The notes below the pieces were generated by a model. The model had not been told where the DNA came from. It saw only the letters and a list, made by a program, of their open reading frames with translations, and searched no databases. Below are positions 24,270 through 35,440 of a stretch of 64,000 bases of DNA, piece by piece (the first letter of the stretch is position 1; each line of letters opens with the position of its first letter). The position numbers were made by a program, and so were the translations under genes. The DNA lies in NCBI GenBank assembly GCA_011800805.1, contig MPNW01000291.1, positions 1 through 64,000 on the forward strand, read 5' to 3'. This stretch comes from Hirudo medicinalis (lineage: Eukaryota; Annelida; Clitellata; Hirudinida; Hirudinidae).

Positions 24270-25706
24270 ATGAGTCTCAAAACCTTAGATGTCGAATTGG
24301 ATGGTATACCAGCTTTGTCGGTGAGAGCTGATATAGTTAAATCCTTCTTGAAGTTCATTGTTTATGAGAGGGGTTTAGTTCCTACTCACTTTGATACTCA
24401 GACACGAACTGGTTTACAGGTTAGTTAACATAAAGATAACCTTACTGTTAATTGCGAAAATCCTGGATAATTTTTGATGCACATGTTATCAGATTGGTGA
24501 TCAGTCAAGAACATACAGACAAAAAACTTGTTTTATCGATTCCATGATGAAAATGTTGAGATGTGTGGAAATGACTTTTCAGTACCCTGTCGAACAAGTC
24601 CTTATTCTGTTAGGAGGAAACATTGTTTGCCCGCATGACACTTATAAAATAACATTTCCACCAACATCTGAAGCACACCTAGCAGAGGTAAAATTGGAAG
24701 TGATAGATGCATAAAGTGCTCAACTTAATAACATATGTCATTGCCATGTCATGTTGACATTATTTTATGTTGTTATTTTATGATTATTTTATGAGTTGGT
24801 CGAATCATTCAGAAGATTTGGAAAGTCTCCAATCATTTCCATATTATCATCATAGATGAAAATTTAAGCTTAATGTTGATTAATGCCAATTATTTGACAT
24901 TTAACTCCTACAGTCATCCTCAAGGAAATATGTGGCAAAAGTGATGAAAGCCCTGGTAACTTGGGACAAGCTGCCATCATCACCACTTCCTACATCCACA
25001 AATGTTCATCTATTTTTTCTTTTGCCTAGAAAATCTGACCCGCAGGAAGATTTCATTCTTCCAAATTTATCATTTCAGGTTTATGATGCTCCTTTTTTTT
25101 ATAATTTGGGATTGTGGTACTTGCTGAGTCACATTATTTCATAATTTTTATTAATGTGACTGCAAAATCTTGATGTACGAGTTCCTTAAGTGATTTTCTC
25201 AAATGTGTAATTAGCCTACTGAAATAAATACTGAATAGCTAAAATAAAATGGACACCTAAAGGATTCTCTAGCCTCACTAGTCTTATGAAAAAAAAAATG
25301 CTTGCTCAGTATAGTGTAGCTCAATACAGGAGAGACTACTATTCTTACTGAATTTCCGAAGAGCTTTAGACTAAAAGCATCTAAGGCAAATTTATTCCAT
25401 GGCACTTTATATTTTCATCGACTCTTATGAACTTATAAAATAATTCTCCAGGCACCCCAATCAGGTCTTCAATTTCACATTCATTGTTCATCAGGAAGAT
25501 TCGAAGAGTTGAACTCAGGATTAAGTTCATCATTGACAAGCAACATCTCAGGTTTTGAGCCATTTGATTCTTCCATTTGCAGTGTTGGTGAAGAAAACAC
25601 AGATGACATATCGAAAGCCTTGGAGATTGAAAACGACGATCTAATTTGGTTCAAATCCCCTACTGTTTTAAAGGGATACAAGGAACCAATGCAATCAGTC
25701 TTTTAA
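24270..25706 (+). CDS. MAD2L1BP: MAD2L1-binding protein (p31comet)
   Basis: HORMA-fold adaptor that binds closed MAD2 and recruits the TRIP13 ATPase to silence the spindle checkpoint; it acts in nucleus and cytosol. Four phase-0 exons: 24270-24419, 24493-24687, 24914-25078 and 25452-25706, 254 residues. The N-terminal helix region includes VKSFLKFIVYERGLVP. The family's core strand VLILLGGNIVCPHDTYKI is intact, and the C-terminal safety-belt-like end DDLIWFKSPTVLKGYKE matches the vertebrate protein closely. Exon 3 (VMKALVTWDKLPSSPLP) covers the variable middle. The gene converges with SAYSD1. All joins keep frame and use GT-AG. Confidence 0.92.
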
Positions 25707-26313
25707 AACAATTGAATTTCATTTGTAAGTAACATTTCATTGGACATTGCTTTCGTTCATAACATTGCAATAACTTACTAAGAATTTTATCTTTAGGAAT
25801 AAAATGTTTTTACTTGAATGATTTTGATGTTACATGAATAAACACATGAATAAATACATGAATAAAAGTATCTTGTGTCTAAGTCCTCACCTCAAAAACC
25901 CATTCGACATGGCATTAAATCAGGTTTTATTACTTTTTAGATGCATCTAAATGGGATTCTATATACTTGCATGAAGTACTGACTTTGAACATGAGTTCGT
26001 TAAGTTCGGAGTCACGGAAGATCTTGTTTTCATTGCTACTTGGAATCATATCTTCATTGATTTCCAATCATGAATTTCTATGATATGCCTCTCACATCAT
26101 GTTATTGCATTTAATTATCCCTTAGGCACAAATATGTAAATTTCAAATGGTGTGTTCGGGATAATGATATGTTTATGCAGTTTTTGTCACCTTTAAGATC
26201 AAATTAAAAAATCAGTGAGCACTTTGCAAGATTAACAGTCATTTAAATGTAATCTTATTTTTAACATTGATTCCAGTAACAATCCATTTTTTTAAAAGAA
26301 GTCACTATAAAAT
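25707..26313. other. Convergent 3' spacer
   Basis: Shared 3' side of p31comet (+) and SAYSD1 (-). It has short ACATGAATAAA tandem units around 25832-25865 that supply several polyadenylation signals. Confidence 0.5.
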
Positions 26314-26742
26314 TCAGAACAAAGATCCATAGACCAATTGTTTCTCCAAATCTTCAGCTGTTAGGGTTCCTTTGATTCTTTCACAATTTTTGTTAAATAC
26401 AGAATAGGCACTTGGCTCCCCATCTAACTTTTTTCTTGTGCTGGTGTTCAAAAACATAAAAAGTATTGCAGAAGCAACAAGGAAGACAAGTCCAAACTCT
26501 GCCAATATTGAAAGTGACCAAAATGATAACCAAATTAAAATTTTTATGGTGACCAGACACCTTGGTGAGTGCTGGTCCAAATAACAGTATAATCTTGAAG
26601 AATGTATGAAGTCGTTAAACATGTGGCAAGGTGTCAGAGCATACTTTATGATGACTGACAAGAGATGTAAAATGTCATTCAATTTTTTTGTTTTCTTAGG
26701 ATTTTCCACAGTAGTGTCCGTTGAAATTTTACCTGGATCCAT
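26314..26742 (-). CDS. SAYSD1: SAYSvFN domain-containing protein 1
   Basis: Single-exon gene, 142 residues. An ER membrane protein; in vertebrates it binds UFMylated ribosomes and the translocon in quality control of stalled translocation. The polar N-terminus (MDPGKISTDTTVENPKKTKK) is followed by a long hydrophobic region with two adjacent helices (WLSFWSLSILAEFGLVFLVA, then ASAILFMFL). The name-giving motif SAYSVFN follows, then the conserved C-terminal CERIKGTLTAEDLEKQL. The length is slightly below the human protein (183). It faces the IQCC-like gene across a 754-bp divergent spacer. Confidence 0.93.
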   Translation of the reverse strand: MDPGKISTDTTVENPKKTKKLNDILHLLSVIIKYALTPCHMFNDFIHSSRLYCYLDQHSPRCLVTIKILIWLSFWSLSILAEFGLVFLVASAILFMFLNTSTRKKLDGEPSAYSVFNKNCERIKGTLTAEDLEKQLVYGSLF

Positions 26743-27496
26743 TCTAGAATTTTCCTTCGCAAATAATAACGTATATTAATGTATTAAAGCCGTCACAAAC
26801 TTTATTAACATCACCGAAGATTGTTGTGAAACATTTATAACGCTTTCGACCAACTGCACATAATCAAACTCAAGTGCCCTTGTATTTCAATAACAGGAAT
26901 TGTAAAATATTTTAATGAGTATTCGATTAAATGTCCCAAGCAACTAATGCCGTGCATGACAAATCGATATAAATTTCTCATCGAATAACATCTTTATCAT
27001 ACATTTGGAATAACAAAAATTACCTCTAATTTGCCATCTCGATATTGTTTTATCTAGCTTCCAGCGGTATCATCTCGCTAAGTGTTTACAAGGAAAACAA
27101 TCGTATTTTAATTATCACCTCATGCTGTATAATTTAAAATCCTATGTTATATTTTAGTATTTATACTATAACTAATATATTAATTTATTTACTAGAATTA
27201 AAGTTTCGTTATTTACGCATCTACCTGCTTGATTAATAACAATCTTAAAGATTACACTTCGACACAATATGAGAATAATGATTAATCATGGAATTTCATC
27301 AAAACTGACATTTATCTTTCTTTTAAGAAGTTAAATTATGACATTCAGATATTTCGCTAACGTCCATTTCTTTTTATTTGTTTATGATTAAGTGGTGCCA
27401 ATGTCTTGCTTGGCGACGCCTGTAATTTAACATGCGATTTTTGTAATCAATAAGAATTTATGTTTATTTATGAATTAATTCAATTTTAAACGTGAC
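26743..27496. promoter_or_regulatory. Divergent spacer between SAYSD1 and IQCC-like gene
   Basis: AT-rich, no coding content seen. Must hold the promoters of both flanking genes. Confidence 0.35.
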
Positions 27497-28194
27497 ATGA
27501 AGTCTGGTAATCATAAAATTGAAAGCATGCATGACGCTTCATGCACAATTCAGGCAAGTTTTATACTTTTTCCGAATTGATCAAGATCAATCTAAACATT
27601 ATCATGTATTTGAAATTTGATTTGTTTAATAGGCAGCATGGAAGGGTTATAAGGCGAGGAAGATTCTAGAAGATATCATACGAGAATTCCAGGAGACCTT
27701 TAACCAAATTGAGGGGAAAGAATTATCGAAGGATGATAATTCAAAAATAGGCAGATATTTGAAGCTGTCCAAAAGTAATGTATCAGTCCTAATTTAGAAA
27801 ATACATCATTACAGTGGTCCAAACCAGAAATAATATTTCAGTTATTAAAAAAATGATGTAAAGGACCATTGATAATTATAGGAAATGAGATGTAGTTAGA
27901 CCTATTCAAGGAAATAATTGTTAATCACTTTAAGTACCCATAAGCATGCACTAATAATTCTTAGTTACCTTTAGGTAATTGTGTGCCCATTGCACAAACA
28001 TGAAAACCATATTTGACCAAGTAAAACATGTTTAAGTATCAGATATTTTATTAATTAAAGCTGATTTAAAGTACTTTGTTGAAGGAGAAAACTCAGTTGA
28101 AAATATAAGGTGGATGAGGCATAATGAAATATTTGAATTGCTGTGGGTTCAACAAGCCATCAGAGAAAGAAAGCATGTAAGGTTTTATCATTAA
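27497..28194 (+). CDS. Short IQ-motif protein, IQCC-like
   Basis: 98 residues in three exons: 27497-27553, 27633-27774 and 28097-28194. The IQ calmodulin-binding motif spans the first junction (CTIQAAWKGYKARKIL). A helix with FQETFNQIEG follows, and the C-terminal exon reads NEIFELLWVQQAIRERK, which resembles the end of vertebrate IQCC (ELLWLQQAI..RK). The first intron must use a GC donor (CAG|GCAAGT): the nearby GT donor breaks the IQ frame. The protein is far shorter than human IQCC and keeps only the two conserved ends. An extra exon in the 320-bp second intron cannot be ruled out. Confidence 0.7.
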
Positions 28195-28740
28195 AAGCAT
28201 AAATTCCTTTTTAAGAATATAAATTTTACTGAAAATTTCCGCTGCTTCCAAACTCCTACTGCTGAGATTGATTTTCCTATTTTCATAGCATTCAGAAAAA
28301 TCTGATTTACGCGATGATGTTGCAATAGCTGTAAAAATATAGATTTGGTTAGTTGACATAGAAGCCAGAGATTTAATGGAATCTTAGTGATTCGAAAAAT
28401 TGCAATGAGAAGCGTAATGATAGCGGAAATGCCCAGGGTCGTTCTTGGTGATCGCGGTCGCTAGTGGTCACGGAGCGCACGTCAAACGTTATCGTTTCTT
28501 TATTTTCGATTTTGCAGTTCCTCAAAAAGGCCAGAAAAATTATGTCAGATGGCTCGTAATTTGTTGCCCATATTTTGTTTTTTCAATTAATTTCAGCAAA
28601 GAAGTTTTTTTTATATCAGTTAACTTTTAATTCGATTATTTATATCTACGAGATCTGTTTTGGCTTTATATCTGTTATTTATATCTTAGTTACCGTGTAC
28701 GACGATCAAATTATTGCTTCGTTACTAGTTTTGTTCTGCG
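28195..28740. promoter_or_regulatory. Upstream region of PIGU
   Basis: AT-rich, no competing coding frame on the plus strand; presumed 5' region of PIGU. Confidence 0.3.
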
Positions 28741-30045
28741 ATGGAGTTTAGTGTTTATTTTATTTTGCTTGTTGGAGTAGTCGTTCGTTTATTGCTTTTC
28801 GACACAGACGTGTCCCAATGGTTTACCCAGCGAAATGAAATTTCTACACCAATGACTTCCTGGCTACGTTTGACAGAGGGCCTCAAACTCTTGAGGTCAG
28901 GGATTTCTCCATACGATGGTGATGTTTACCACGAGATGCCACTAGTGCTAGCTTTCTGGAGCGAAGTCGACCGTCTTTTGGGTTCAGCATGCAAATATTT
29001 GTTTGTTGTAATGGATGTCGCCGTGGCACTTCTGTTATATTCCATGTCCACTAGCTATGCAACTTGTTACCTAAACAAGCAAGCTGAGGAATCAAACTGT
29101 TACCATCCATCTTCAAAAAAATTGATCCTAAATATGGACTATTTGAAGTCGAGTAGAATTTATGTATTAACAGCTTTCATGCTGAGTCCACTTACTGTTG
29201 CATCATGTGTGGCTAAGAGCACAGGATTACTGAACAACTTATTCATCGCTTTAAGTTTGTTAAGTGCTATTAGAGGAAATAGATTTGGTGTTTCAATTTT
29301 TACTGGGATTGCTACCTACTTGTCCCTCTATCCACTTGTTCTGATAATTCCATTTGCTCTGCTTCTTGCTCAAAAAGATTGTGGAAAGCAAAAGGAATTT
29401 TATATCACGTCATGTCTACAGACAATTTTATGTTTCAGTACTTTCCTAGTGATGTTGATGTATGCTTCTTATTTGTTAGAAGGTAATTGGAATTTTTTGA
29501 GATCAACATTAGGTTTTGTTCTTGGTGCACCTGATCACAGCCCAAATATTGGGATATTTTGGTACTTTTTCACAGAACTGTTTGACCATTTCAAACTGTT
29601 CTTTCTGTGTGTGTTCCAGATTCATGCTTTCTTGTATGTCTTTCCCCTTTCTTGCCGTCTAAAGGAAGAACCTTTCTTCGCTGCTTTCATATCCTTGGCT
29701 TTCATCTCAATATTCAAGTCGTACCCAGGCTATGGGGACACCACAATATGGGGATCCATGGTATTTCTGTGGTACCACAGTTTCAATTACATGAGGAATA
29801 GCTTCACATCTGTTGTTGCGCTTGTCGCAGCGGTCGCATTGGGCCCTGTGTTTTGGCACCTATGGTTTTTTGCAGGTAGTGCAAATGCCAATTTTTATTT
29901 TGCAGCTTCCCTCATTTTAACATCAGCTCAAGTTTTTATTGTTTTTGATGTTTTGTTTGCCTATCTGAAAAGAGGTTTTGAGCTGAAGGTGGGAACAAGT
30001 CAGTTGGATTCTGAGGGGAAGCCAGTGAGATACCTGCTCGATTAA
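28741..30045 (+). CDS. PIGU: GPI transamidase subunit PIG-U
   Basis: Multi-pass ER membrane subunit of the GPI transamidase complex, which attaches the GPI anchor to protein C-termini. 434 residues, the normal family length, in one uninterrupted exon. Recognised by the N-terminal helix (VYFILLVGVVVRLLLF), the luminal ISTPMTSWLRLTEG and SGISPYDGDVYHEMPLVL, then MLSPLTVASCVAKSTG and FWYFFTELFDHFKLFF. The C-terminal half holds several more hydrophobic helices. Nearly all its neighbours carry introns, so an intronless copy could be a retrogene that replaced the original, or the result of intron loss. The frame is intact. It converges on the CEPT1-like gene. Confidence 0.95.
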   Translation: MEFSVYFILLVGVVVRLLLFDTDVSQWFTQRNEISTPMTSWLRLTEGLKLLRSGISPYDGDVYHEMPLVLAFWSEVDRLLGSACKYLFVVMDVAVALLLYSMSTSYATCYLNKQAEESNCYHPSSKKLILNMDYLKSSRIYVLTAFMLSPLTVASCVAKSTGLLNNLFIALSLLSAIRGNRFGVSIFTGIATYLSLYPLVLIIPFALLLAQKDCGKQKEFYITSCLQTILCFSTFLVMLMYASYLLEGNWNFLRSTLGFVLGAPDHSPNIGIFWYFFTELFDHFKLFFLCVFQIHAFLYVFPLSCRLKEEPFFAAFISLAFISIFKSYPGYGDTTIWGSMVFLWYHSFNYMRNSFTSVVALVAAVALGPVFWHLWFFAGSANANFYFAASLILTSAQVFIVFDVLFAYLKRGFELKVGTSQLDSEGKPVRYLLD

Positions 30046-31089
30046 GAAGAAAATTTGACATTTCTGTTTAAGAAAGTGACAATAATTTTTGCTTTAACAC
30101 GTTATTCCAAAAAAATGTTTGTTTATTGTATTTATGTTTAAAGTTTAAATAGAACAGCAAAACACTCCAAAATGAAGAAAATGGTGAATGCCTCCTAATT
30201 TATGATAAGAGTTGATTTTACAAATTTGGTTATCATTTAAAAATGATTTAGTCAATAAGGATTCAGAATTATATACAAGTGATTGAACAATGTCTCCATA
30301 GCAAAGGTAAAACATCTCAGCAGGACAAATTACTTTAGGGTTGTGATGATGAATATGAAGAATATATAGGAAATCTCAGGTAATGGTTTTACTAGAAAAT
30401 CCTGATTAGGTGGAACTCTGAATGATGACGTATCACAACACGGAATGCTTGCAGGTTCGAGGTACAATAAGAAGAGTTTCAATTCACAACACTCCGATGA
30501 TTGCATTGGAAGCCTGCAACACATTTCATCTGACAGTAAAATTTACAGAAATCCACTGGATCGAAAGGCATCAACAGCTTGCACATCATTAGTCAATTTG
30601 CAAAATCAAAGGCGTTTTATCATTTGACAAATAAACTGCTTTTATGGGGTCAAAATAAAACTTCCTACTAAAGATTTCAATGCTCAAACGACGGCTGTTT
30701 CTGGAAAAAAATTCTGTTGAAGTTAATGCCCTCTTTCTGCAGTGGATTTTGTTTTTAATAATATATTTCAGACAGATACAGAATTATTTTTTAAAATGCC
30801 TTTAGAGCCAGTTTCTAGGAATTAAAAAGTACTTCAGTAAAAATTCAAGATTTACACAGTGAAATTTCCAGCAGATAGTTCACTGAATTGCAGCTTGATT
30901 ATGACATACTTAGGAAGAAAAAAAATGGCGTGATCGAATTTGAGTGGTGGTATCCGAGGACAGAATGCACGAACGTCAAGGGAAATTGGGTTATCGATTG
31001 CATTCTGATGAACAAAACATCATTCCAGGACAGCTACAGTCAACAAAAATCACTAGGGAAACGCAGGAGAAATACTGTTGCGAGGGGTG
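30046..31089. other. Convergent 3' spacer
   Basis: 3' side of PIGU (+) and of the CEPT1-like gene (-). Short open frames here have no recognisable content. Confidence 0.4.
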
Positions 31090-34000
31090 TTACGTGAGGG
31101 ACGTCGAATGCTGTTGTTGATTCGGGATGTTGTTCGGCGGGCATTGAACTTTGAAGCAGGAAATTTTGAGGTGACTGCAGATGTCGTTGCACACTTGGAA
31201 GCAGTACCATATAAGGTAATATAGACTGGCAATCTGAAATTAGACAGACCCCAACATTACTAGTTGGTTAGAATTTATAGCAATGTATTAACATCGTTTA
31301 TATATTCCAAACAACCAGGACATACCATCTAAAACTGTTCATTATTTAATTTATATACATAAATTGTCTGGCCGATGGGCCCGCCCTTATTTTGACAACC
31401 TATAAGTTAGTATGATATACATTAACATAAGTATCTTGCTAGTCCCTGCCATTATAAAATTACATTATATGCCATACATTTTCATAAGCTTGTTCAAGCA
31501 GGACTTACGAGACACATCCACAGAATCCAATAGTCGTCAAACCAATTGAACTTCTGCAGGATGTAAGCAGATGCTGGAATGTAGATGATGTCATCGAAAA
31601 GAGTCATCTCACTTTTCGTCATGTGAGACACCTGCAGTACAAAATATGTACTACCACTGCTTAAGGATGATGTTAATATTGTATTACGAGGTGATTTAAA
31701 ATCAATTTATAATCAAATTTCACAAATTAAAATGTAATAATCTCATCTGGTAAACTGCATCTATACATTTCGTTAGATTGATGTCCTCAACAAGCAAGCT
31801 TACATTTCTCATTTTGTTAAATATTTGATAAATAATGTTAAAACAATTCATTTTGTATGCAAGAGATGTATTATGATGTAATGCATTCAAATAACTGCAA
31901 ATAGATACAAGTGCAATTCATTAACATGACTCACCACTATCTTGCAACTCAGTTTAATGAGTGGTGCTCCAAGAGACACAAGAAAGAGGACAGGGTGTCG
32001 CTGGAGGATGTGAGTTTGTGAGTTCGAAGCCATCCAATATCCGATGAGCAGCGGTATTCCTGCTGGCACCAGAGGGGAGAGAATGCTTGTGCCCTGGAAA
32101 TTTATTATCAATTTCACTGTCAAACCAGAACTTACAGTTAATAAAAATAAAATTAACTATTTCAACCCTACAGAATCATTACCAATACTCAACAAGAAAT
32201 ATGTTCAAAGTTTTTATTGCAGTTCTGATAATTTCTATTAAGTTTCTCTAATAAATTCAAACTGGAAACATATTACACATGAAAACGTATTAGATTCAAT
32301 GATCTCTCATCATGAGAAGTGAGCGTTGCAGGAGATTTAGGAGCCTTTCATTAATTCAGAAACATTCCTTAAAACTAAATCAAATGCAAGCTCTAGCAAA
32401 AGGATTGAAAGAAAGCACAACTTACAGCTATTGTCGAACCATTCTTTCCAACACCACCCTGAATGACGATGATGCTGAGTCTACCAAGGCAACAGAAATA
32501 ACCAATAACCAGGCTAATGGTAGCAGGCAGAAACTTCATGGGACATCCTAACACCTGTCATATTTAATTCAATTTATTAACCTTTCAAGTTTCAAATGGA
32601 ACCTGTTACTTGAATTCAGAACATCTCAATAAAATAACCCCAAAATAAATTCGTTGCAGATATTAGATTAATCGTTACAAGATAAATTTAACTAAACATT
32701 TGCAGTAACATCGTCAATACTTCAACAACTTTTAACATCGTCACCTTGAAATCTCAAATAATAAACAACATGTGCACTACAATAATAATTTAAACATGGA
32801 ACAATTAAATCATTTGAATGCATGATGACAACCAAACAGGTTTTTTTTCAAATTATAAGCATTGCTTATTGTGATGACTTACCTCAACATCCCACACTCC
32901 AGGTCCAAACAAGCCAGTGAGAAGATAAAGCAAAATAACAATAAACTGAATTTCCATTGAATCAATGCTGAAATGTATAAATGGAACTTATTTAGTGATG
33001 GAAATGATGAGAATTAATGAAATTGAAAATAAAAAAATTCTTTTAAATTAAAAAATTATTGAGAGTCTGCACCCTCAAGAAATCACTTCAGATCGAAAGC
33101 ATGAAGTAGTCTCACAACAAGACCAACAAATAAAACTTTGCCTCATTGAATAATTAAATGAGAAAATTCCATTCATCTGTGAACCTCTCTGGCAATCTCA
33201 AGCTAGGAAAATCTGTTATAACCAGATTCTGAATCCAGGAGTTCTGTTATCTCCACTGAAAAGTTTAAAATCTCATCATGATTTCTTGCTAGCTCAGTAA
33301 GGTGGACCAATGTGGCATTTGCAAATGAATTTTGTTGATGAGGCAAAACAAACAATCATCTGTGTGTTGTGATCTTCCAAGAAACACAGTCCTATTTCAT
33401 GACCTTATTTGCAATCTTAGGAAGGTAGTCATAAAATGCACGGCCACTGCATAAAAGAATGACATAGGCTGCTTTACAATACCTTGTGATGTGATACAAA
33501 ATTAATTTAAATAATAAATAGATTTTATTTTGCTGTTCCTTAATGTTGCATGAAATGAAATGTAAGGTTGTGAAGAATTATCACCTTTAAATGAGGATGC
33601 AGACCCTTTTTAATTTTATAAGCATTTAAAACATTACATTAAAGGACTCACTATTGAAAGTTGATGATTCCAGAACAATAGGCTTGCCAGTGAACAGAGT
33701 AGAATATGAAGAGCATTGAGAAAACTTCAAATAACATGAGCGTTGGATGAGAACCCAATTTGGTTGCAACGCAAGCGCCCACGACAAGAAACACTGAAAT
33801 AGATTCATTAATGAGATAAAAATCAAGTACAATAACATGATTAATGACCATAAATAAATGAATTCTAACTGTTTGATGCAGCATGACATGCATGTTGGAA
33901 AAGCTCTCTTAGTGCTGCCTGGCATCTGGTTTTTTGAGCCTGTCGTTCATCAATTCCATCAAGAACAAAAAATACCGCAAGTCCAAAAGCACACAGGTAA

Positions 34001-34481
34001 TACACCCTGTTTGGGGCCTGACAACGTATTTTATATTTATTTTAGAAGTTATATGACATGTCCAAAAATAAATATATCATCATAACATCAACAGCAAATA
34101 GTTACAGACCTCACTCCTGGCATCTTGGCAATGATACAAGAGCAAGAAAAACGTGATGCCGTGAAAGATAAGACCAGAAAGAATTATGACATTAGGAGAA
34201 CACCATCCAGGTATCCATTCTGCTATTCTTTTCCAGAGAGGCTGCATCAACGGCTCCATCATCGATTGGCCAACATGACGTCCCTGGTGCTCAGAAATTG
34301 TCTTCAGATGTCCGAGCGATAAAATTTCGCCACCCTCCACTACCATAATGTTCCTCTCGTTTCTAGTAATCCTATCCGTTAATAAACTTCTGCCAAAAGG
34401 CCCTGCCATTTCTGCCTGACTCTTGACATAAAACCTTTCTTTTTTACTGACTCCACTGGATATTGAAGTCCTTGACGTCAT
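31090..34481 (-). CDS. CEPT1/CHPT1-like CDP-alcohol phosphotransferase homologue with degenerate catalytic motif
   Basis: Multi-pass ER/Golgi membrane protein of the choline/ethanolamine phosphotransferase family, about 430 residues in eight exons. The first exon (from 34481) has a long polar N-terminus, then family text PLWKRIAEWIPGWCSPNVI. The exon at about 34016-33871 should carry D-x2-DG-x2-AR-x8-G-x3-D-x3-D. It reads LDGIDERQAQKTRCQAALR, then ELFQHACHAAS: the first two Asp remain, but G, R, G, D and D are E, Q, R, Q and H. Later exons are well preserved: HPTLMLFEVFSMLFIFYSVH, GLFGPGVWDVE, GTSILSPLVPAGIPLLIGYW and VSHMTKSEM, ending LIWYCFQVCNDICSHL. Intact frames and splice sites argue against a pseudogene, so the protein is probably made but not an active transferase. 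Confidence 0.88.
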
Positions 34482-35440
34482 TGCCTAATGTTAAAACTGC
34501 TTAAATAAAATCAAGAAAATTGACATTAAGTACTTTTAATCCTCCAGAATTTTTGAGAATCTTGGTGCGAACAAGTCAGAAAATTCCAAGCTTCAACTTC
34601 TGATAACACCAGCACCTCGTACGATAGAGACAATAAACAAGTGCTGTCACTTGTGATTGTTCAAATGCAGGATAATTTTTTTTACTGCATCTGCAGCTAT
34701 CGAAAACATCCAAGTTAAAAAATAAAATAAACTTTAAATTTTACAAGATACTCTTTGTTCACAAATATATAAAGCCATAAGTAAACGAAATTGTTTCAAA
34801 GAATCGGAACAAGTCTCTAATTTATAAAGGGAGTTTCTAATTTAGAACACTATCTCCTCTTTCGATGTCAGCATCACAACGAAAAACAAACTTTTAGAAA
34901 GACAAAACACCCTCATGTTTCCAGAATGTTCACACAAACTTTCCTTCGCCTTTAACTACCTTAACCAGTTTCAGCGGAAATAAAACAAAATATATATTGT
35001 CTGTCCGATAAGGGAAGCGTCAAACTTCTAAACAAACATCTATGCAAGCAAGTTAAAATTTTGAAGGTCTAAATTAAATAAAATTGAAAGGCGACCGACA
35101 AAAACGTTATAATAAAGGTTTTGCAGGATGAATCCCCGCGCAGCAAGATTGTTAGGGGTCATCGTGAAGGTCAAAATTCGGAGCCTATAAGGAGCTGAAC
35201 GATGAATTAAAAGATATCTTTAGAGTGAGTACTCCTCAAGCCCACTCAGGAAAACACAAGCAAATCTTTCAGTCCCTATTTACCATGTCAACAAACCAAA
35301 AATATCCAAAAGTTTTATTTTGGAGCTTATAGGCTCATTCTTATATCTCAGAAATTCAATGTAAATGCTCAATAATCACAAATAAAATGTTATTCAGCAA
35401 GCAGCACAATCTTGGAATTTATTACAATCAGAGGTAATGC
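34482..35440. other. Intergenic
   Basis: Upstream side of the CEPT1-like gene and 3' side of NFU1. About 35129-35225 has a short exon-like stretch ending AGAG|GTGAGT without a partner. Nothing firm. Confidence 0.3.
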
